Assembly (NCBI RefSeq): GCF_003236295.1 | Contig: NZ_POTW01000006.1 | Span: 58,947 to 122,946, forward strand | Reading direction: 5' to 3' | Length of the DNA stretch: 64,000 bases | Source of the DNA: Jiangella anatolica | GTDB taxonomy: Bacteria > Actinomycetota > Actinomycetes > Jiangellales > Jiangellaceae | Shown: one piece after another, positions 1 to 7,916 of the stretch | How positions within the stretch are numbered: the stretch's first letter is position 1 | How the letters are laid out: the number at the start of each line of letters is the position of its first letter | The notes under the pieces: generated by a model | Database searches by the model: none | Seen by the model: the letters and a program-made list of their open reading frames with translations, nothing else | Told to the model about the DNA's origin: nothing | Made by a program: the position numbers and the translations under genes

Positions 1-1014
1 CCGCTCATCCCGCCGGCGCGGATGCTGGCCGAGCTGCCGATGGACGAGGAGCACGCCGCGCTGGTCCGCGACAGCCGGGCCGACGTCCGCCGCATCATGG
101 CCGGCGAGGACGACCGCCTGCTGGTCGTCGTCGGACCGTGCTCGGTGCACGACCCGGTGGCGGCGCTCGACTACGCCCGGCGCCTGAAGCCGGTCGCCGA
201 CGAGCTGCGCGACGACCTCGCCATCGTCATGCGGGTGTACTTCGAGAAGCCGCGGACGACGGTCGGCTGGAAGGGCCTGATCAACGACCCCGGGCTGGAC
301 GGGACGTTCGACGTGCAGCGGGGGCTGCGGATCGCCCGCGAGCTGCTGTTCGAGGTGCTCGGCGCCGGGCTGCCGGTCGGCTGCGAGTTCCTCGAGCCGA
401 TCAGCCCGCAGTACATCGCCGACACGGTGTCGTGGGGCGCCATCGGGGCGCGCACGCCGGAGAGCCAGGTGCACCGTCAGCTGGCCTCCGGCCTGTCGAT
501 GCCGGTCGGCTTCAAGAACGCCACCAGCGGCGACGTCCAGGCGGCCATCGACGGCTGCACGGCGGCCGCGCACGGGCACGTGTTCTTCGGCGTCGACCAC
601 GACGGCCGCGCGGCCGCCGTCAGCACCGCCGGCAACCCCGACTGCCACGTCATCCTGCGCGGCGGCAGCGCCGGCCCGAACTACGGCCCGGACCACGTCG
701 GCGACGCACTCGCGCTGCTGCACAAGGCGCAGCTGCCCGAGCGGCTGGTCATCGACGCCAGCCACGGCAACAGCGGCAAGGACCACGAGCGGCAGGCCGT
801 CGTCACCCGCGAGATCGCGGCGCAGATCGCGGCCGGTCAGCGCGGCATCGCCGGCGTCATGCTGGAGAGCTTCCTGGTCGCCGGCCGGCAGGACATCGGC
901 GCGACGCCGCTGGTCTACGGCCAGAGCGTCACCGACGCCTGCATGAGCTGGGACACGACGGCAGACCTGCTCAGCGAGCTGGCGGCGGCGGTTCGAGCGC
1001 GCGCTGGACGGTGA
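1..1014 (+). CDS. 3-deoxy-7-phosphoheptulonate synthase, class I (AroF/G/H type), 5'-truncated
   Basis: Condenses phosphoenolpyruvate with erythrose 4-phosphate, the first step of the shikimate pathway, in the cytoplasm. The reading frame is open from base 1 and continues upstream, so the true start lies outside the window; the first ATG at 22 is internal, since the residues before it (PLIPPAR) match the family. Family motifs are in order: GPCSVHDP with the metal-ligand Cys, RVYFEKPRTTVGWKG for PEP binding, ASGLSMPVGFKN, the IDASHGNSGK histidine, GVMLES and SVTDACMSWD. The length is right for the AroG type apart from about 20 missing N-terminal residues. Its last 44 bases overlap the end of the convergent YesL-like gene. 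Which aromatic amino acid inhibits it cannot be told from the sequence. Confidence 0.95.
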   Translation, partial: PLIPPARMLAELPMDEEHAALVRDSRADVRRIMAGEDDRLLVVVGPCSVHDPVAALDYARRLKPVADELRDDLAIVMRVYFEKPRTTVGWKGLINDPGLDGTFDVQRGLRIARELLFEVLGAGLPVGCEFLEPISPQYIADTVSWGAIGARTPESQVHRQLASGLSMPVGFKNATSGDVQAAIDGCTAAAHGHVFFGVDHDGRAAAVSTAGNPDCHVILRGGSAGPNYGPDHVGDALALLHKAQLPERLVIDASHGNSGKDHERQAVVTREIAAQIAAGQRGIAGVMLESFLVAGRQDIGATPLVYGQSVTDACMSWDTTADLLSELAAAVRARAGR

Positions 1015-1579
1015 TCGTCGCCAGCAGCGCGGGCAGGGCGGGAAAGAAGAGCGGGACGGCGGCCGGCGTCGTGAGCCAGCCGCCCACCGCCAACCCCATC
1101 ACCAGGGCCGCGACGGCGACCGTCACCAGCGGCCGCCGCCACGCCACCTCGGCCGTGACCTGCCACGACCGCAGCACCGGCAGGTCCACGTGCGCCACGA
1201 CGGCGGGCAGCTGCAGCAGCGTCGCCAGGTACCCCGCGGCCAGCACCGCCATCCCGGCCACGAACGGCGTCGACCGGGCCAGCAGCAGGTAGAAGACCAC
1301 GACCCACACGGTGAGGATCGGCACGCCGAGCACGACCTGCGACGACCGCAGCGACGAACGCCAGGCGGCCCAGAAGTCGCGCCACAGCCGCGGCGACCGG
1401 TCCAGCAGGTACGCCCGCAGGACGCTGTACAGCGCGGCCGTGGCCGGCGCCAGCCCGAACAGCACCAGCCCGGCCAGCACGCCGAGCAGCCACAGCAGGT
1501 TGAGGGCGGCCAGCCGCACGGGCCAGTCGAGATACCCGTACAGCCGGCCGAACCGCCCGCCGACCTCGATGTCCGCCAT
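971..1579 (-). CDS. YesL-like (DUF624) membrane protein
   Basis: Predicted integral membrane protein of about 202 residues with several hydrophobic segments: one near residues 23-50, a pair around 85-130 and a pair in the last 50 residues. The opening pattern, a Gly-rich start followed by a YLDWPVRLAALNLLWLLG stretch, is typical of the YesL/DUF624 family, which is habitually found beside CUT1 sugar ABC transporters; its biochemical role is unknown. I start it at the ATG at 1579 because a GGGAGG site lies just upstream; an in-frame GTG at 1597 would put that site inside the gene. It follows the DapA-like gene by 14 nt in the same direction and is probably its co-transcribed partner. Its 3' end overlaps the convergent DAHP synthase. 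Confidence 0.8.
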   Translation of the reverse strand: MADIEVGGRFGRLYGYLDWPVRLAALNLLWLLGVLAGLVLFGLAPATAALYSVLRAYLLDRSPRLWRDFWAAWRSSLRSSQVVLGVPILTVWVVVFYLLLARSTPFVAGMAVLAAGYLATLLQLPAVVAHVDLPVLRSWQVTAEVAWRRPLVTVAVAALVMGLAVGGWLTTPAAVPLFFPALPALLATITVQRALEPPPPAR

Positions 1580-1593
1580 GGTCCTCCCGAGCG

Positions 1594-2499
1594 TCACAGG
1601 TCCAACGCGGCCAGGATGTCATCCAGCAGCGCCCGGCCGCCCGCGTCCAGCGGTTTGGCCGGCAGCCGGACGGTCGCGTGCTCGATGATGCCGCGGCGCA
1701 CCAGCACCTCCTTGTGCACCGCCCACGCGATGCCCTGCTGCAGCCCGTGCACGATCAGCGGCAACAGCCGGGTGAACGCCGCCCGCGCACCCACCCGGTC
1801 GCCGCCCTGCCACGCCGCCAGGACCGGCGCGAGCAGGTCGGGGAACTCGCAGGCAGGCATCGTGCCGATCGACCCGCGGGCGTACTCGTCCAGCACGAAC
1901 TGCGCGTTCGCCCCGCCCAGCACGGCGAACCGGTCGCCCTCGTCGGCGACGGCGTCCGCGACGGCGCCGACCTTGGGCACCGTCGGCGCCGCCTCGACCT
2001 TGACCGACGTGACGCCGTCGAGCTTGCTCAGCTCGACGATCAGCGCCGGCGACATCGCGACTCCGGTGACGCCGGGCGCGTCCTGCACCATCACCTCGGT
2101 GCCGGCGTCGACAGCGAACTCGCCGATCAGGCCGTAGAACTCGACCAGCTGGTCCGGTCCCGGCTTCACCATGAACGGCGGCAGCACCATGAGCGCGTCG
2201 GCGCCGCCGGTCGCCGCCTCGCGGGCCTGCTCCAGCGCCGTCACCGACGACGTCCCGTTCACGCCGGCGACGACCGGCACGGCGCCGGCGACGACCGCGC
2301 GCACGTCGGCGAGGATCTGCTGCCGCTCGTCCGACGTCAGCGCGAACCCCTCGCTGGCCATCCCGAACACGGCGACGCCGTCGACGCCGGAGCCGAGCTG
2401 GAACTCGGCCAGCCGCCGCAGTCCCGGCCGGTCCAGCGCGCCGTCTGTGCGGAAGGGGGTGGCCAGGATCGGGACCAGGCCGTGGACGGTGTGGGTCAT
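1594..2499 (-). CDS. dihydrodipicolinate synthase/N-acetylneuraminate lyase family protein
   Basis: A (beta/alpha)8 lyase of 301 residues. The Schiff-base lysine is visible as Lys167 in SVKVEAAPT, and MASEG (48-51) takes the place of the usual GTTGE substrate loop. The tyrosine expected in the YNxP motif is replaced: the sequence there reads QDAP with Gln139. It is therefore unlikely to be the lysine-pathway DapA and more likely acts on a 2-keto-3-deoxy sugar acid (aldolase or dehydratase), which fits its neighbours. It overlaps the upstream enolase-superfamily gene by 4 nt (ATGA), so the two are translationally coupled, and precedes the YesL-like gene. The ATG at 2499 is chosen over a long upstream frame that is only a shadow of the neighbouring gene. 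The exact substrate is not determined. Confidence 0.85.
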   Translation of the reverse strand: MTHTVHGLVPILATPFRTDGALDRPGLRRLAEFQLGSGVDGVAVFGMASEGFALTSDERQQILADVRAVVAGAVPVVAGVNGTSSVTALEQAREAATGGADALMVLPPFMVKPGPDQLVEFYGLIGEFAVDAGTEVMVQDAPGVTGVAMSPALIVELSKLDGVTSVKVEAAPTVPKVGAVADAVADEGDRFAVLGGANAQFVLDEYARGSIGTMPACEFPDLLAPVLAAWQGGDRVGARAAFTRLLPLIVHGLQQGIAWAVHKEVLVRRGIIEHATVRLPAKPLDAGGRALLDDILAALDL

Positions 2500-3665
2500 A
2501 CGGTTCGACTCTCCTCGGCGATCGTGCGGACGGCGTCCTCGTCGACGTCGACCCCGAGACCGGGGCCGGCGGGCAGCGCGATGCGGGCCGGGCCGGCGGC
2601 CAGCGGCGTGCGCAGGATCCGCTGCCCGACGTCGGTGGACAGCGGCTGGTACTCGAACACCTCCAGCAGTTCGACGGCGGCGGCGACGTGCAGCCCGGCG
2701 GCCAGCGCGACCGCCAGGCCGGTGGAGTGATGCGGCGCGACGGGCACGTGCCGGGCCGCGGCCAGCTCGGCGATCACCATCGCCTCGGTGATGCCGGTGC
2801 GCCCGACGTCGGGCTGGGCGATGGCCAGTGCGCCGGCCTCGAGCCACTGCCGGAACTCGTAGCGATGCCGCAGCGCCTCACCGGCCGCGATCGGCACCGG
2901 TGACCGGCCGGCCAGCTCGGCGTGACCACCGAGATCCTCCGGCGCGAGCGGTGCCTCCAGGAACCAGCCGGACCGCCGCGCCAGCCCGTCGGCCAGCCGC
3001 AACGCCTCGGTGAGCGAGTAGGCCCAGTGCGCGTCGACGGCCACCCGCAGCGCCGGCGCGGCACTGCGGACCGCGTCGACGGTGGCGAGGTCGGCGTCGA
3101 CGCCGTACCCGAGGTGCAGCTTGACGGCGGTCGCGCCGCGGCCGGCGAGGTCGCGGGCCAGTTCGGCGCGGGCCGCGTCGGACGGCCGGGGCAGCCCGGA
3201 CACGTAGGCCGGCACCTCGCTGCGGAACGCGCCGCCGAGCAGGTCGGCGACGGGGCGTCCGGCCAGCTTGCCGGCGAGGTCCCACAGCGCGATGTCGACG
3301 GCGGCCAGCGCGTCGGCCTGGTGCCCGGCGAGGTGGCCACGCTCGCGCATGAGGTCGCGCAGCCGGGACCACGCCGGCCGCGGCCGGGTCGCGTCCATGC
3401 CGCGCAGCGCCGGCGCGAGCAGCAGGTCGACGATGGAGCCGGGCACCTCGGGAGCCACCGGCGCCAGCGCCTCGCCCCAGCCGGCGGCGCCGTCGTCGGC
3501 GGTCACCTTGACCAGCAGCGTCTCGAACCGCCCGGAGTACAGGCTGCGCCACGGCTCGCGCACGGTGTAGCCGGGGCCGATCGTGCTGCCGTCGCGCAGC
3601 ACCCCCAGATAGGCGTCGTCAGCGGCGACCTTCAGGATGAAGGTCTCCACATCACGAATCACCAT
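2496..3665 (-). CDS. mandelate racemase/muconate lactonizing enzyme family protein (first of three)
   Basis: Enolase-superfamily enzyme of 389 residues that abstracts a proton alpha to a carboxylate; members of this group dehydrate, epimerise or cycloisomerise acid sugars. The three metal ligands are visible as Asp211 (VDAH), Glu237 (EAPL) and Glu263 (AGEA), the general acid/base region as Asp286 (QPDVGRTGITE) and His312/313 (PHHSTG). The usual KxK motif reads Lys182-Leu-His184 (KLHLG). It is clearly paralogous to the enzyme at 12736-13875, sharing a MRERGHLxGHQADALAAVDI block. It heads a minus-strand operon with the DapA-like and YesL-like genes and is divergent from the IclR regulator, which probably controls it. 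Substrate unknown; an aldarate or aldonate, or a lactone of one, is inferred. Confidence 0.88.
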   Translation of the reverse strand: MVIRDVETFILKVAADDAYLGVLRDGSTIGPGYTVREPWRSLYSGRFETLLVKVTADDGAAGWGEALAPVAPEVPGSIVDLLLAPALRGMDATRPRPAWSRLRDLMRERGHLAGHQADALAAVDIALWDLAGKLAGRPVADLLGGAFRSEVPAYVSGLPRPSDAARAELARDLAGRGATAVKLHLGYGVDADLATVDAVRSAAPALRVAVDAHWAYSLTEALRLADGLARRSGWFLEAPLAPEDLGGHAELAGRSPVPIAAGEALRHRYEFRQWLEAGALAIAQPDVGRTGITEAMVIAELAAARHVPVAPHHSTGLAVALAAGLHVAAAVELLEVFEYQPLSTDVGQRILRTPLAAGPARIALPAGPGLGVDVDEDAVRTIAEESRTV

Positions 3666-3751
3666 CAGGTATCCGGGGAGGGGTTGACGTCATGCAACAT
3701 ATGCGTAACTCTCCCACATAGTGCACGCAACCTTCAATATCAGGAGTGACG
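3666..3751. promoter_or_regulatory. divergent control region between enolase operon and IclR gene
   Basis: The 86-bp gap must hold both promoters. A TTGACG hexamer at 3684-3689 lies within an imperfect dyad, TTGACGTCATGCAA (3684-3697, with a perfect TGACGTCA core), which is a plausible IclR operator overlapping a -35 element for the plus strand. No convincing -10 partner was found. An AGGAG at 3742-3746 is the ribosome site of the IclR gene. The assignment is inferred from position and symmetry only. Confidence 0.4.
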
Positions 3752-4543
3752 GTGGCAACGGAGCCGAGCACGAACCAGAGCGTCGAGAAGGCGGCGAGCG
3801 TTCTCGCGGCCTTCCTCGACGGGCGCGCGCTGCGGGTCTCCGACGTCGCGAAGCATGCCGGGCTGGGCCAGTCGACGGCGTCGCGGCTGCTCACCACGCT
3901 GGAGTCGCTGGAGTACGTCGAGCGGGACCCGGTCAGCGGCCTCTACCGGCTCGGCCCCGCGCTGCTGACGCTGGCCGGCGTCGCGATCAACCAGCACCCG
4001 GTGCACCGCGAGGCCCGGCCGGCCGCACAGATCCTGGCCGGGACGCTGGGCCTCGGCGTCAACGTCGCCGTCCGGCACGGCTCGTCGCTGTTCTACCTGT
4101 GCAACTTCGAGGGCCGGCTGGCGCCGAAGTCGTTCACGCTGATGGGCCAGCGCAACCCGCTGCACGCCACCGGCATCGGCAAGTGCCTGCTGCTCGCGCT
4201 CACCCCGGCACAACGCCGGGAGCTCGTTCCCGACCTGCACCGCTACACACCGCGCACGATCTGCGACCACGACGAGCTCGACTCCGTGCTCGACCTGGTC
4301 GCGCAGCGCGGCTACGCCACCGAGGTGGAGGAGCTGGCCCTGGGACGCTCGTGCGTCGCGGCGCCGATCCTCGGCCAGTCCCGCGACATCGTGGCCGCGC
4401 TGTCGATCTCCGGCCCGCTCTCCGCGCTGGGACTCGCCGACGGCGACCCCGAGCTGGCCAGCACCGTCATCGAGGTGGCCGACTCCATCAGCGTCGGCCT
4501 CGGCTACCTCGGCCCTCGGCACGCCCCGGCGACCCGGCCCTGA
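3752..4543 (+). CDS. IclR family transcriptional regulator
   Basis: DNA-binding regulator of 263 residues. The N-terminal winged helix runs over about residues 10-70 (VEKAASVLAAF ... VAKHAGLGQSTASRLLTTLE), followed by the IclR effector-binding domain (HATGIGKCLL near 140, the conserved GYATEVEE, SCVAAPI). Family members sense small organic acids or sugar acids and usually repress adjacent catabolic operons. I choose the GTG at 3752, spaced 5 nt after AGGAG; the GTG at 3746 overlaps that site. It lies divergent to the enolase/DapA operon and 37 nt upstream of the binding-protein gene in the same direction, so it can plausibly control both halves of the locus. Confidence 0.92.
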   Translation: MATEPSTNQSVEKAASVLAAFLDGRALRVSDVAKHAGLGQSTASRLLTTLESLEYVERDPVSGLYRLGPALLTLAGVAINQHPVHREARPAAQILAGTLGLGVNVAVRHGSSLFYLCNFEGRLAPKSFTLMGQRNPLHATGIGKCLLLALTPAQRRELVPDLHRYTPRTICDHDELDSVLDLVAQRGYATEVEELALGRSCVAAPILGQSRDIVAALSISGPLSALGLADGDPELASTVIEVADSISVGLGYLGPRHAPATRP

Positions 4544-4580
4544 CCCCCCACGTTCACCGACAAAGGAGTCCGCGAGAATC

Positions 4581-6038
4581 ATGTCTCGAACCCGACGCAC
4601 GCTGCGCTGGGCGGCCGCCGCAACGGCCGTCGCCCTGACGGCCACCGGCTGCAACCTCGTCGGCAGCGGCGAGGACGACAGCGGCAACGACGACGCCTCC
4701 GGCGAGAACGTCACCATCACCGTCGCGCTGGTGCCCGACCCGCCCGGCGCCAGCGAGTTCTACCGGGCCCAGTTCGACCAGTTCGAGGAGGACAACCCGG
4801 GCATCACCGTCGAGGTCCTCGAGAACCCCTCGGACCAGCAGCTCAACGCCGTCGAGCTGATGTTCCAGCAGGGCGACCCGCCGGACGTGTTCCGCGCGCA
4901 GGCCGACGGCTTCGACCGGATGTACGAGCGCGGCTGGGTGCACTCGCTGGAGGAGTTCGTCACCGACGAGTTCATCGACCGGTTCCCCGAGGGCACGATG
5001 AACCCGTCGACGTCCGGCCTGCACCGCGACGGTGAGCTGTACACGCTGCCCCTGGTCTCCGGGAAGTGGGACGTCCGCGTCCTCGTGTACAACGAGACGG
5101 TGCTGAGCGAGAACGGCTACGACGCCCCGCCGGAGACGTGGGGCGAGCTGGAGGAGATGGCCCGCACCATCACCGCGAACGGCGGCGGCTCGGTGTTCGG
5201 CTACGCGCCGACGTCCGGCAAGGCCGGCGCCGTCGAGATCCTCGCCCAGACCGCGACGCCGTACTCAGTGGTCCAGGACGGCATCGACTTCAGCACGGGG
5301 CAGCCGGCCACGGCGTCGCCGGGCATGGTCGAGGCGGTCGAGCTGCACCGCCGCATGCAGGCCGACGGCGTCATGGTGCCGGGCTGGGAGAGCTGGGACG
5401 GCGCCCGGGCGTTCACCGAGTTCGCCGCCGGGACCATGGCCATGTACCCGACCGCGCCCTGGCACATCGCCGAGATCCGCAAGCTCAACCCGGAGATCGA
5501 GATGGGCATCGCGCCGCTGCCGGTGCCCGACGACGGACGCGTCGCGTTCACTCCGACGAAGCAGTCCTTCCAGCCGATCTGGTCGATGTCGTCGGAGACC
5601 GAGCACCCGGAGGAGGCGTGGGCGGTCATGGACTTCCTCGCCTCCGAGGACTTCAACCGCGCCTACTACGAGCAGTTCGGCTCCTTCACCGCGATCGAGA
5701 GCGCGTGGGAGGACCAGGCGCGGGAGAACGAGGACCAGGCGGCGATCCTCTCGGCGGCCGAGGAGACCATGCGGGTGGTGCCGAACCCGATGCTGCTCAG
5801 TGAGGGCGGCGGCGAGCTCCTGCGGGCCCGCGCTCAGCGTCCGGAGCTCAAGCACACCGACGCCGCGGTCGACGCGATCATCAACAACAAGCCGTTCCTG
5901 CCGATCGCCCAGGCCCTGGACCAGCAGATCCAGGCGTTCCTCGACGAGACGCTGGCCGAGCTCAGCGGCACCGCGACGATCGAGGACATCACGTTCCCCG
6001 ACTGGGATCCGCTCGAGAACTACACCCCGGAGCAGTAG
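4581..6038 (+). CDS. extracellular solute-binding protein, family 1 (sugar ABC importer lipoprotein)
   Basis: A 485-residue lipoprotein that captures a carbohydrate outside the cell and hands it to the permeases encoded downstream. The N terminus has basic residues (SRTRRTLR), a hydrophobic stretch and a lipobox ending TATGC, with acylation expected at Cys24, then an Asp/Ser/Gly-rich linker. The body shows the family 1 pattern (ITVALVPDPPG ... FEEDNPGITVEV ... LPLVSGKWDVRVLVYNETVL ... SVFGYAPTSGKAGAVEIL). The ATG at 4581 follows an AAAGGAG site. It is the first gene of a binding protein-permease-permease-exported enzyme-enolase operon. Ligand unknown; an oligosaccharide containing uronic acid is inferred from the neighbours. 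Confidence 0.93.
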   Translation: MSRTRRTLRWAAAATAVALTATGCNLVGSGEDDSGNDDASGENVTITVALVPDPPGASEFYRAQFDQFEEDNPGITVEVLENPSDQQLNAVELMFQQGDPPDVFRAQADGFDRMYERGWVHSLEEFVTDEFIDRFPEGTMNPSTSGLHRDGELYTLPLVSGKWDVRVLVYNETVLSENGYDAPPETWGELEEMARTITANGGGSVFGYAPTSGKAGAVEILAQTATPYSVVQDGIDFSTGQPATASPGMVEAVELHRRMQADGVMVPGWESWDGARAFTEFAAGTMAMYPTAPWHIAEIRKLNPEIEMGIAPLPVPDDGRVAFTPTKQSFQPIWSMSSETEHPEEAWAVMDFLASEDFNRAYYEQFGSFTAIESAWEDQARENEDQAAILSAAEETMRVVPNPMLLSEGGGELLRARAQRPELKHTDAAVDAIINNKPFLPIAQALDQQIQAFLDETLAELSGTATIEDITFPDWDPLENYTPEQ

Positions 6039-6041
6039 TCC

Positions 6042-6998
6042 ATGGCTTCGTTGCTCGCACCCGCCCGGCGGCCACGCGCCGCCGGGCGGCCCCGGGCCGC
6101 ACGCTGGCGCCGGCACGCCTGGAGCTACGCGTTCCTGATCCCCGGGATCCTGCTGTTCGGCGGCTTCTCGCTGTGGCCGCTCATCGCCAGCTGGTGGTAC
6201 GCGTTCTTCGACTGGGACGGTGTCGGCGCGCCCTCGAACTGGATCGGGTTCGACAACTTCCGCGAGGTGCTCGGCTCCGGTGCGTTCTGGGACGCCTTCT
6301 GGCACTCGTTCCTGTTCTCCTTCGCCGCGCTGGTGATCGAGCTGCCGCTGGCGCTGGTGCTGGCGATCCTGCTGAACAACGCCTGGCTGCGTGGCCGCAA
6401 CGTGTACCGGCTGGCGCTGTTCCTGCCGGTGGTCACGACGACGGCGGTCATCGGCATCGTGTTCGCGATCCTGCTGGACCCGATCCGCGGCGTGGTGAAC
6501 ACGGCGCTGACCGACCTCGGGCTGGTCGGCTCGGCGGTGAACTTCCTCGGCGACACGACGACGGCGCTGCCGACGCTGATCGGCATCGACGTCTGGAAGG
6601 GCTTCGGCATCACGCTGATCTACTGGCTGGCGGCGTTGCAGACGATTCCGAAGGACATCCACGAGGCGGCCCTGATCGACGGCGCCAACTCGCGGCAGTC
6701 GCTGCGCTTCGTCGTGCTGCCCATGCTGGTGCCGCTGGCGATCGTCATCCTGCTGCTGGTGTTCCAGCGCAGCCTGAACACGTTCGACCTGGTACAGGCC
6801 ACCACGCAGGGCGGGCCGAACTACGCGACCGACGTGGTGCCGACCTACATCTACCGGTTCGCGTTCGACCCGTTCCTGCAGGCGCCGCGGTACGGCTTCG
6901 CCTGCGCGGCCGGCGCCGTCTTCGGCCTGATGACCCTGCTGATCACGCTGCTGCAGGCGCCACTGCTGCGCGGCCGGTACAAGGCGGGAGCGACATGA
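6042..6998 (+). CDS. sugar ABC transporter permease, CUT1 family (MalF/UgpA type)
   Basis: Inner-membrane permease of 318 residues with a basic Pro/Arg N terminus and about six membrane segments (SYAFLIPGILLFGGF first). The cytoplasmic EAA loop that docks the ATPase is clear: EAALIDGANSRQSLRFVVLPML. It lies 3 nt after the binding-protein gene, whose last codons supply its GGAG ribosome site. It overlaps the second permease by 4 nt (ATGA at 6995-6998). No ATP-binding subunit is encoded in the operon; CUT1 systems of actinomycetes commonly share one multi-purpose ATPase encoded elsewhere, and that is presumably the case here. Confidence 0.93.
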   Translation: MASLLAPARRPRAAGRPRAARWRRHAWSYAFLIPGILLFGGFSLWPLIASWWYAFFDWDGVGAPSNWIGFDNFREVLGSGAFWDAFWHSFLFSFAALVIELPLALVLAILLNNAWLRGRNVYRLALFLPVVTTTAVIGIVFAILLDPIRGVVNTALTDLGLVGSAVNFLGDTTTALPTLIGIDVWKGFGITLIYWLAALQTIPKDIHEAALIDGANSRQSLRFVVLPMLVPLAIVILLLVFQRSLNTFDLVQATTQGGPNYATDVVPTYIYRFAFDPFLQAPRYGFACAAGAVFGLMTLLITLLQAPLLRGRYKAGAT

Positions 6999-7891
6999 GC
7001 ACCACAGAACTCCTCCGCGAGACCCCGGCGCCGGTCACCCCGGCCGGTCCCGACCGGCGCAACCGCTGGTGGCGGCACCGGCGCAAGCTGTGGCACCTGT
7101 TCCTGATCCCGTTCTGCCTGCTGTGGGTCTACCCGTTCATCTGGATGATCTCGGCGGCGTTCAAGTCGCAGGGCGAGATGCTGCTCGGCGGCCTGTCGCT
7201 GATCCCGGACGAGTGGACGTTCGGCAACTTCGAGCGGGCCTGGACGACGGCCAAGTTCGGCGACTACACGATCAACACGATCACCTTCTCGGTCGCCGTG
7301 GTGCTGCTGGTGCTGATCGCGTCGTCGACGATGGGCTACGCGCTGTCCAAGCCGGACCTGCCGGGCAAGAAGGTGATCATCGGCGTCCTCGTCGTCACCA
7401 TGTTCATCCCGCACAGCTACACGATCATCCCGGTGTTCCTGCTGATCAACGACCTGGGTCTGAACAACGGCCTGCTCGGCGCCGCGCTCGCCCAGGCCGG
7501 CCCCGGCCTGGTCGTGCCGATCCTGCTGTTCATGGGGTTCTTCGCCGGCATCCCCCGGGACCTGGAGGACGCCGCCCGGGTGGACGGCGCCGGGTACGTC
7601 CGGACCTTCGCCCGGGTGCTGCTGCCGCTGGCCCGGCCGGTGATCGGCACGGTCGCGCTGATGAACTTCGTCTTCGCCTGGAACGCGTTCTTCGTGCCGC
7701 TCGTGTTCACGCTCGGCGCGCCGGAGCTGCGCACGCTCGGCGTCGGCATGTTCAGCTTCTTCGGCCAGGAGGGCACCGACTGGACCGGGCTGGCGGCGGG
7801 CGCGTGCATCAGCACCATCCCGATCGTCATCGTCTTCCTGTTCCTGCAGCGCACGTTCGTCGAAGGCATCGCCGGCGCGGTCAAGAGCTGA
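6995..7891 (+). CDS. sugar ABC transporter permease, CUT1 family (MalG/UgpE type)
   Basis: Second inner-membrane permease, 298 residues, pairing with the preceding one. It has a basic N terminus (RRNRWWRHRRK), a first membrane segment LFLIPFCLLWVYPFIWMISA, the periplasmic FKSQGEMLL turn typical of MalG-type subunits, and the EAA loop in the form EDAARVDGAGYVRTFARVLLPL. The start ATG overlaps the stop of the first permease by 4 nt, so translation is coupled; the longer upstream frame is a shadow. It is followed 25 nt later by the large Tat-exported protein. Confidence 0.93.
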   Translation: MSTTELLRETPAPVTPAGPDRRNRWWRHRRKLWHLFLIPFCLLWVYPFIWMISAAFKSQGEMLLGGLSLIPDEWTFGNFERAWTTAKFGDYTINTITFSVAVVLLVLIASSTMGYALSKPDLPGKKVIIGVLVVTMFIPHSYTIIPVFLLINDLGLNNGLLGAALAQAGPGLVVPILLFMGFFAGIPRDLEDAARVDGAGYVRTFARVLLPLARPVIGTVALMNFVFAWNAFFVPLVFTLGAPELRTLGVGMFSFFGQEGTDWTGLAAGACISTIPIVIVFLFLQRTFVEGIAGAVKS

Positions 7892-7916
7892 CTCCCTCAC
7901 ACGGAAGGTCTGGCCC

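Noticed and set aside
1594..2499. Assignment as lysine-pathway dapA
   Set aside because: The catalytic Tyr is replaced by Gln, the GTTGE loop is altered, and the genes around it are for sugar acids.
2500..2847. N-terminal extension of the DapA-like gene
   Set aside because: It runs antisense-frame through the coupled enolase gene; the ATG at 2499 with ATGA overlap matches the family start.
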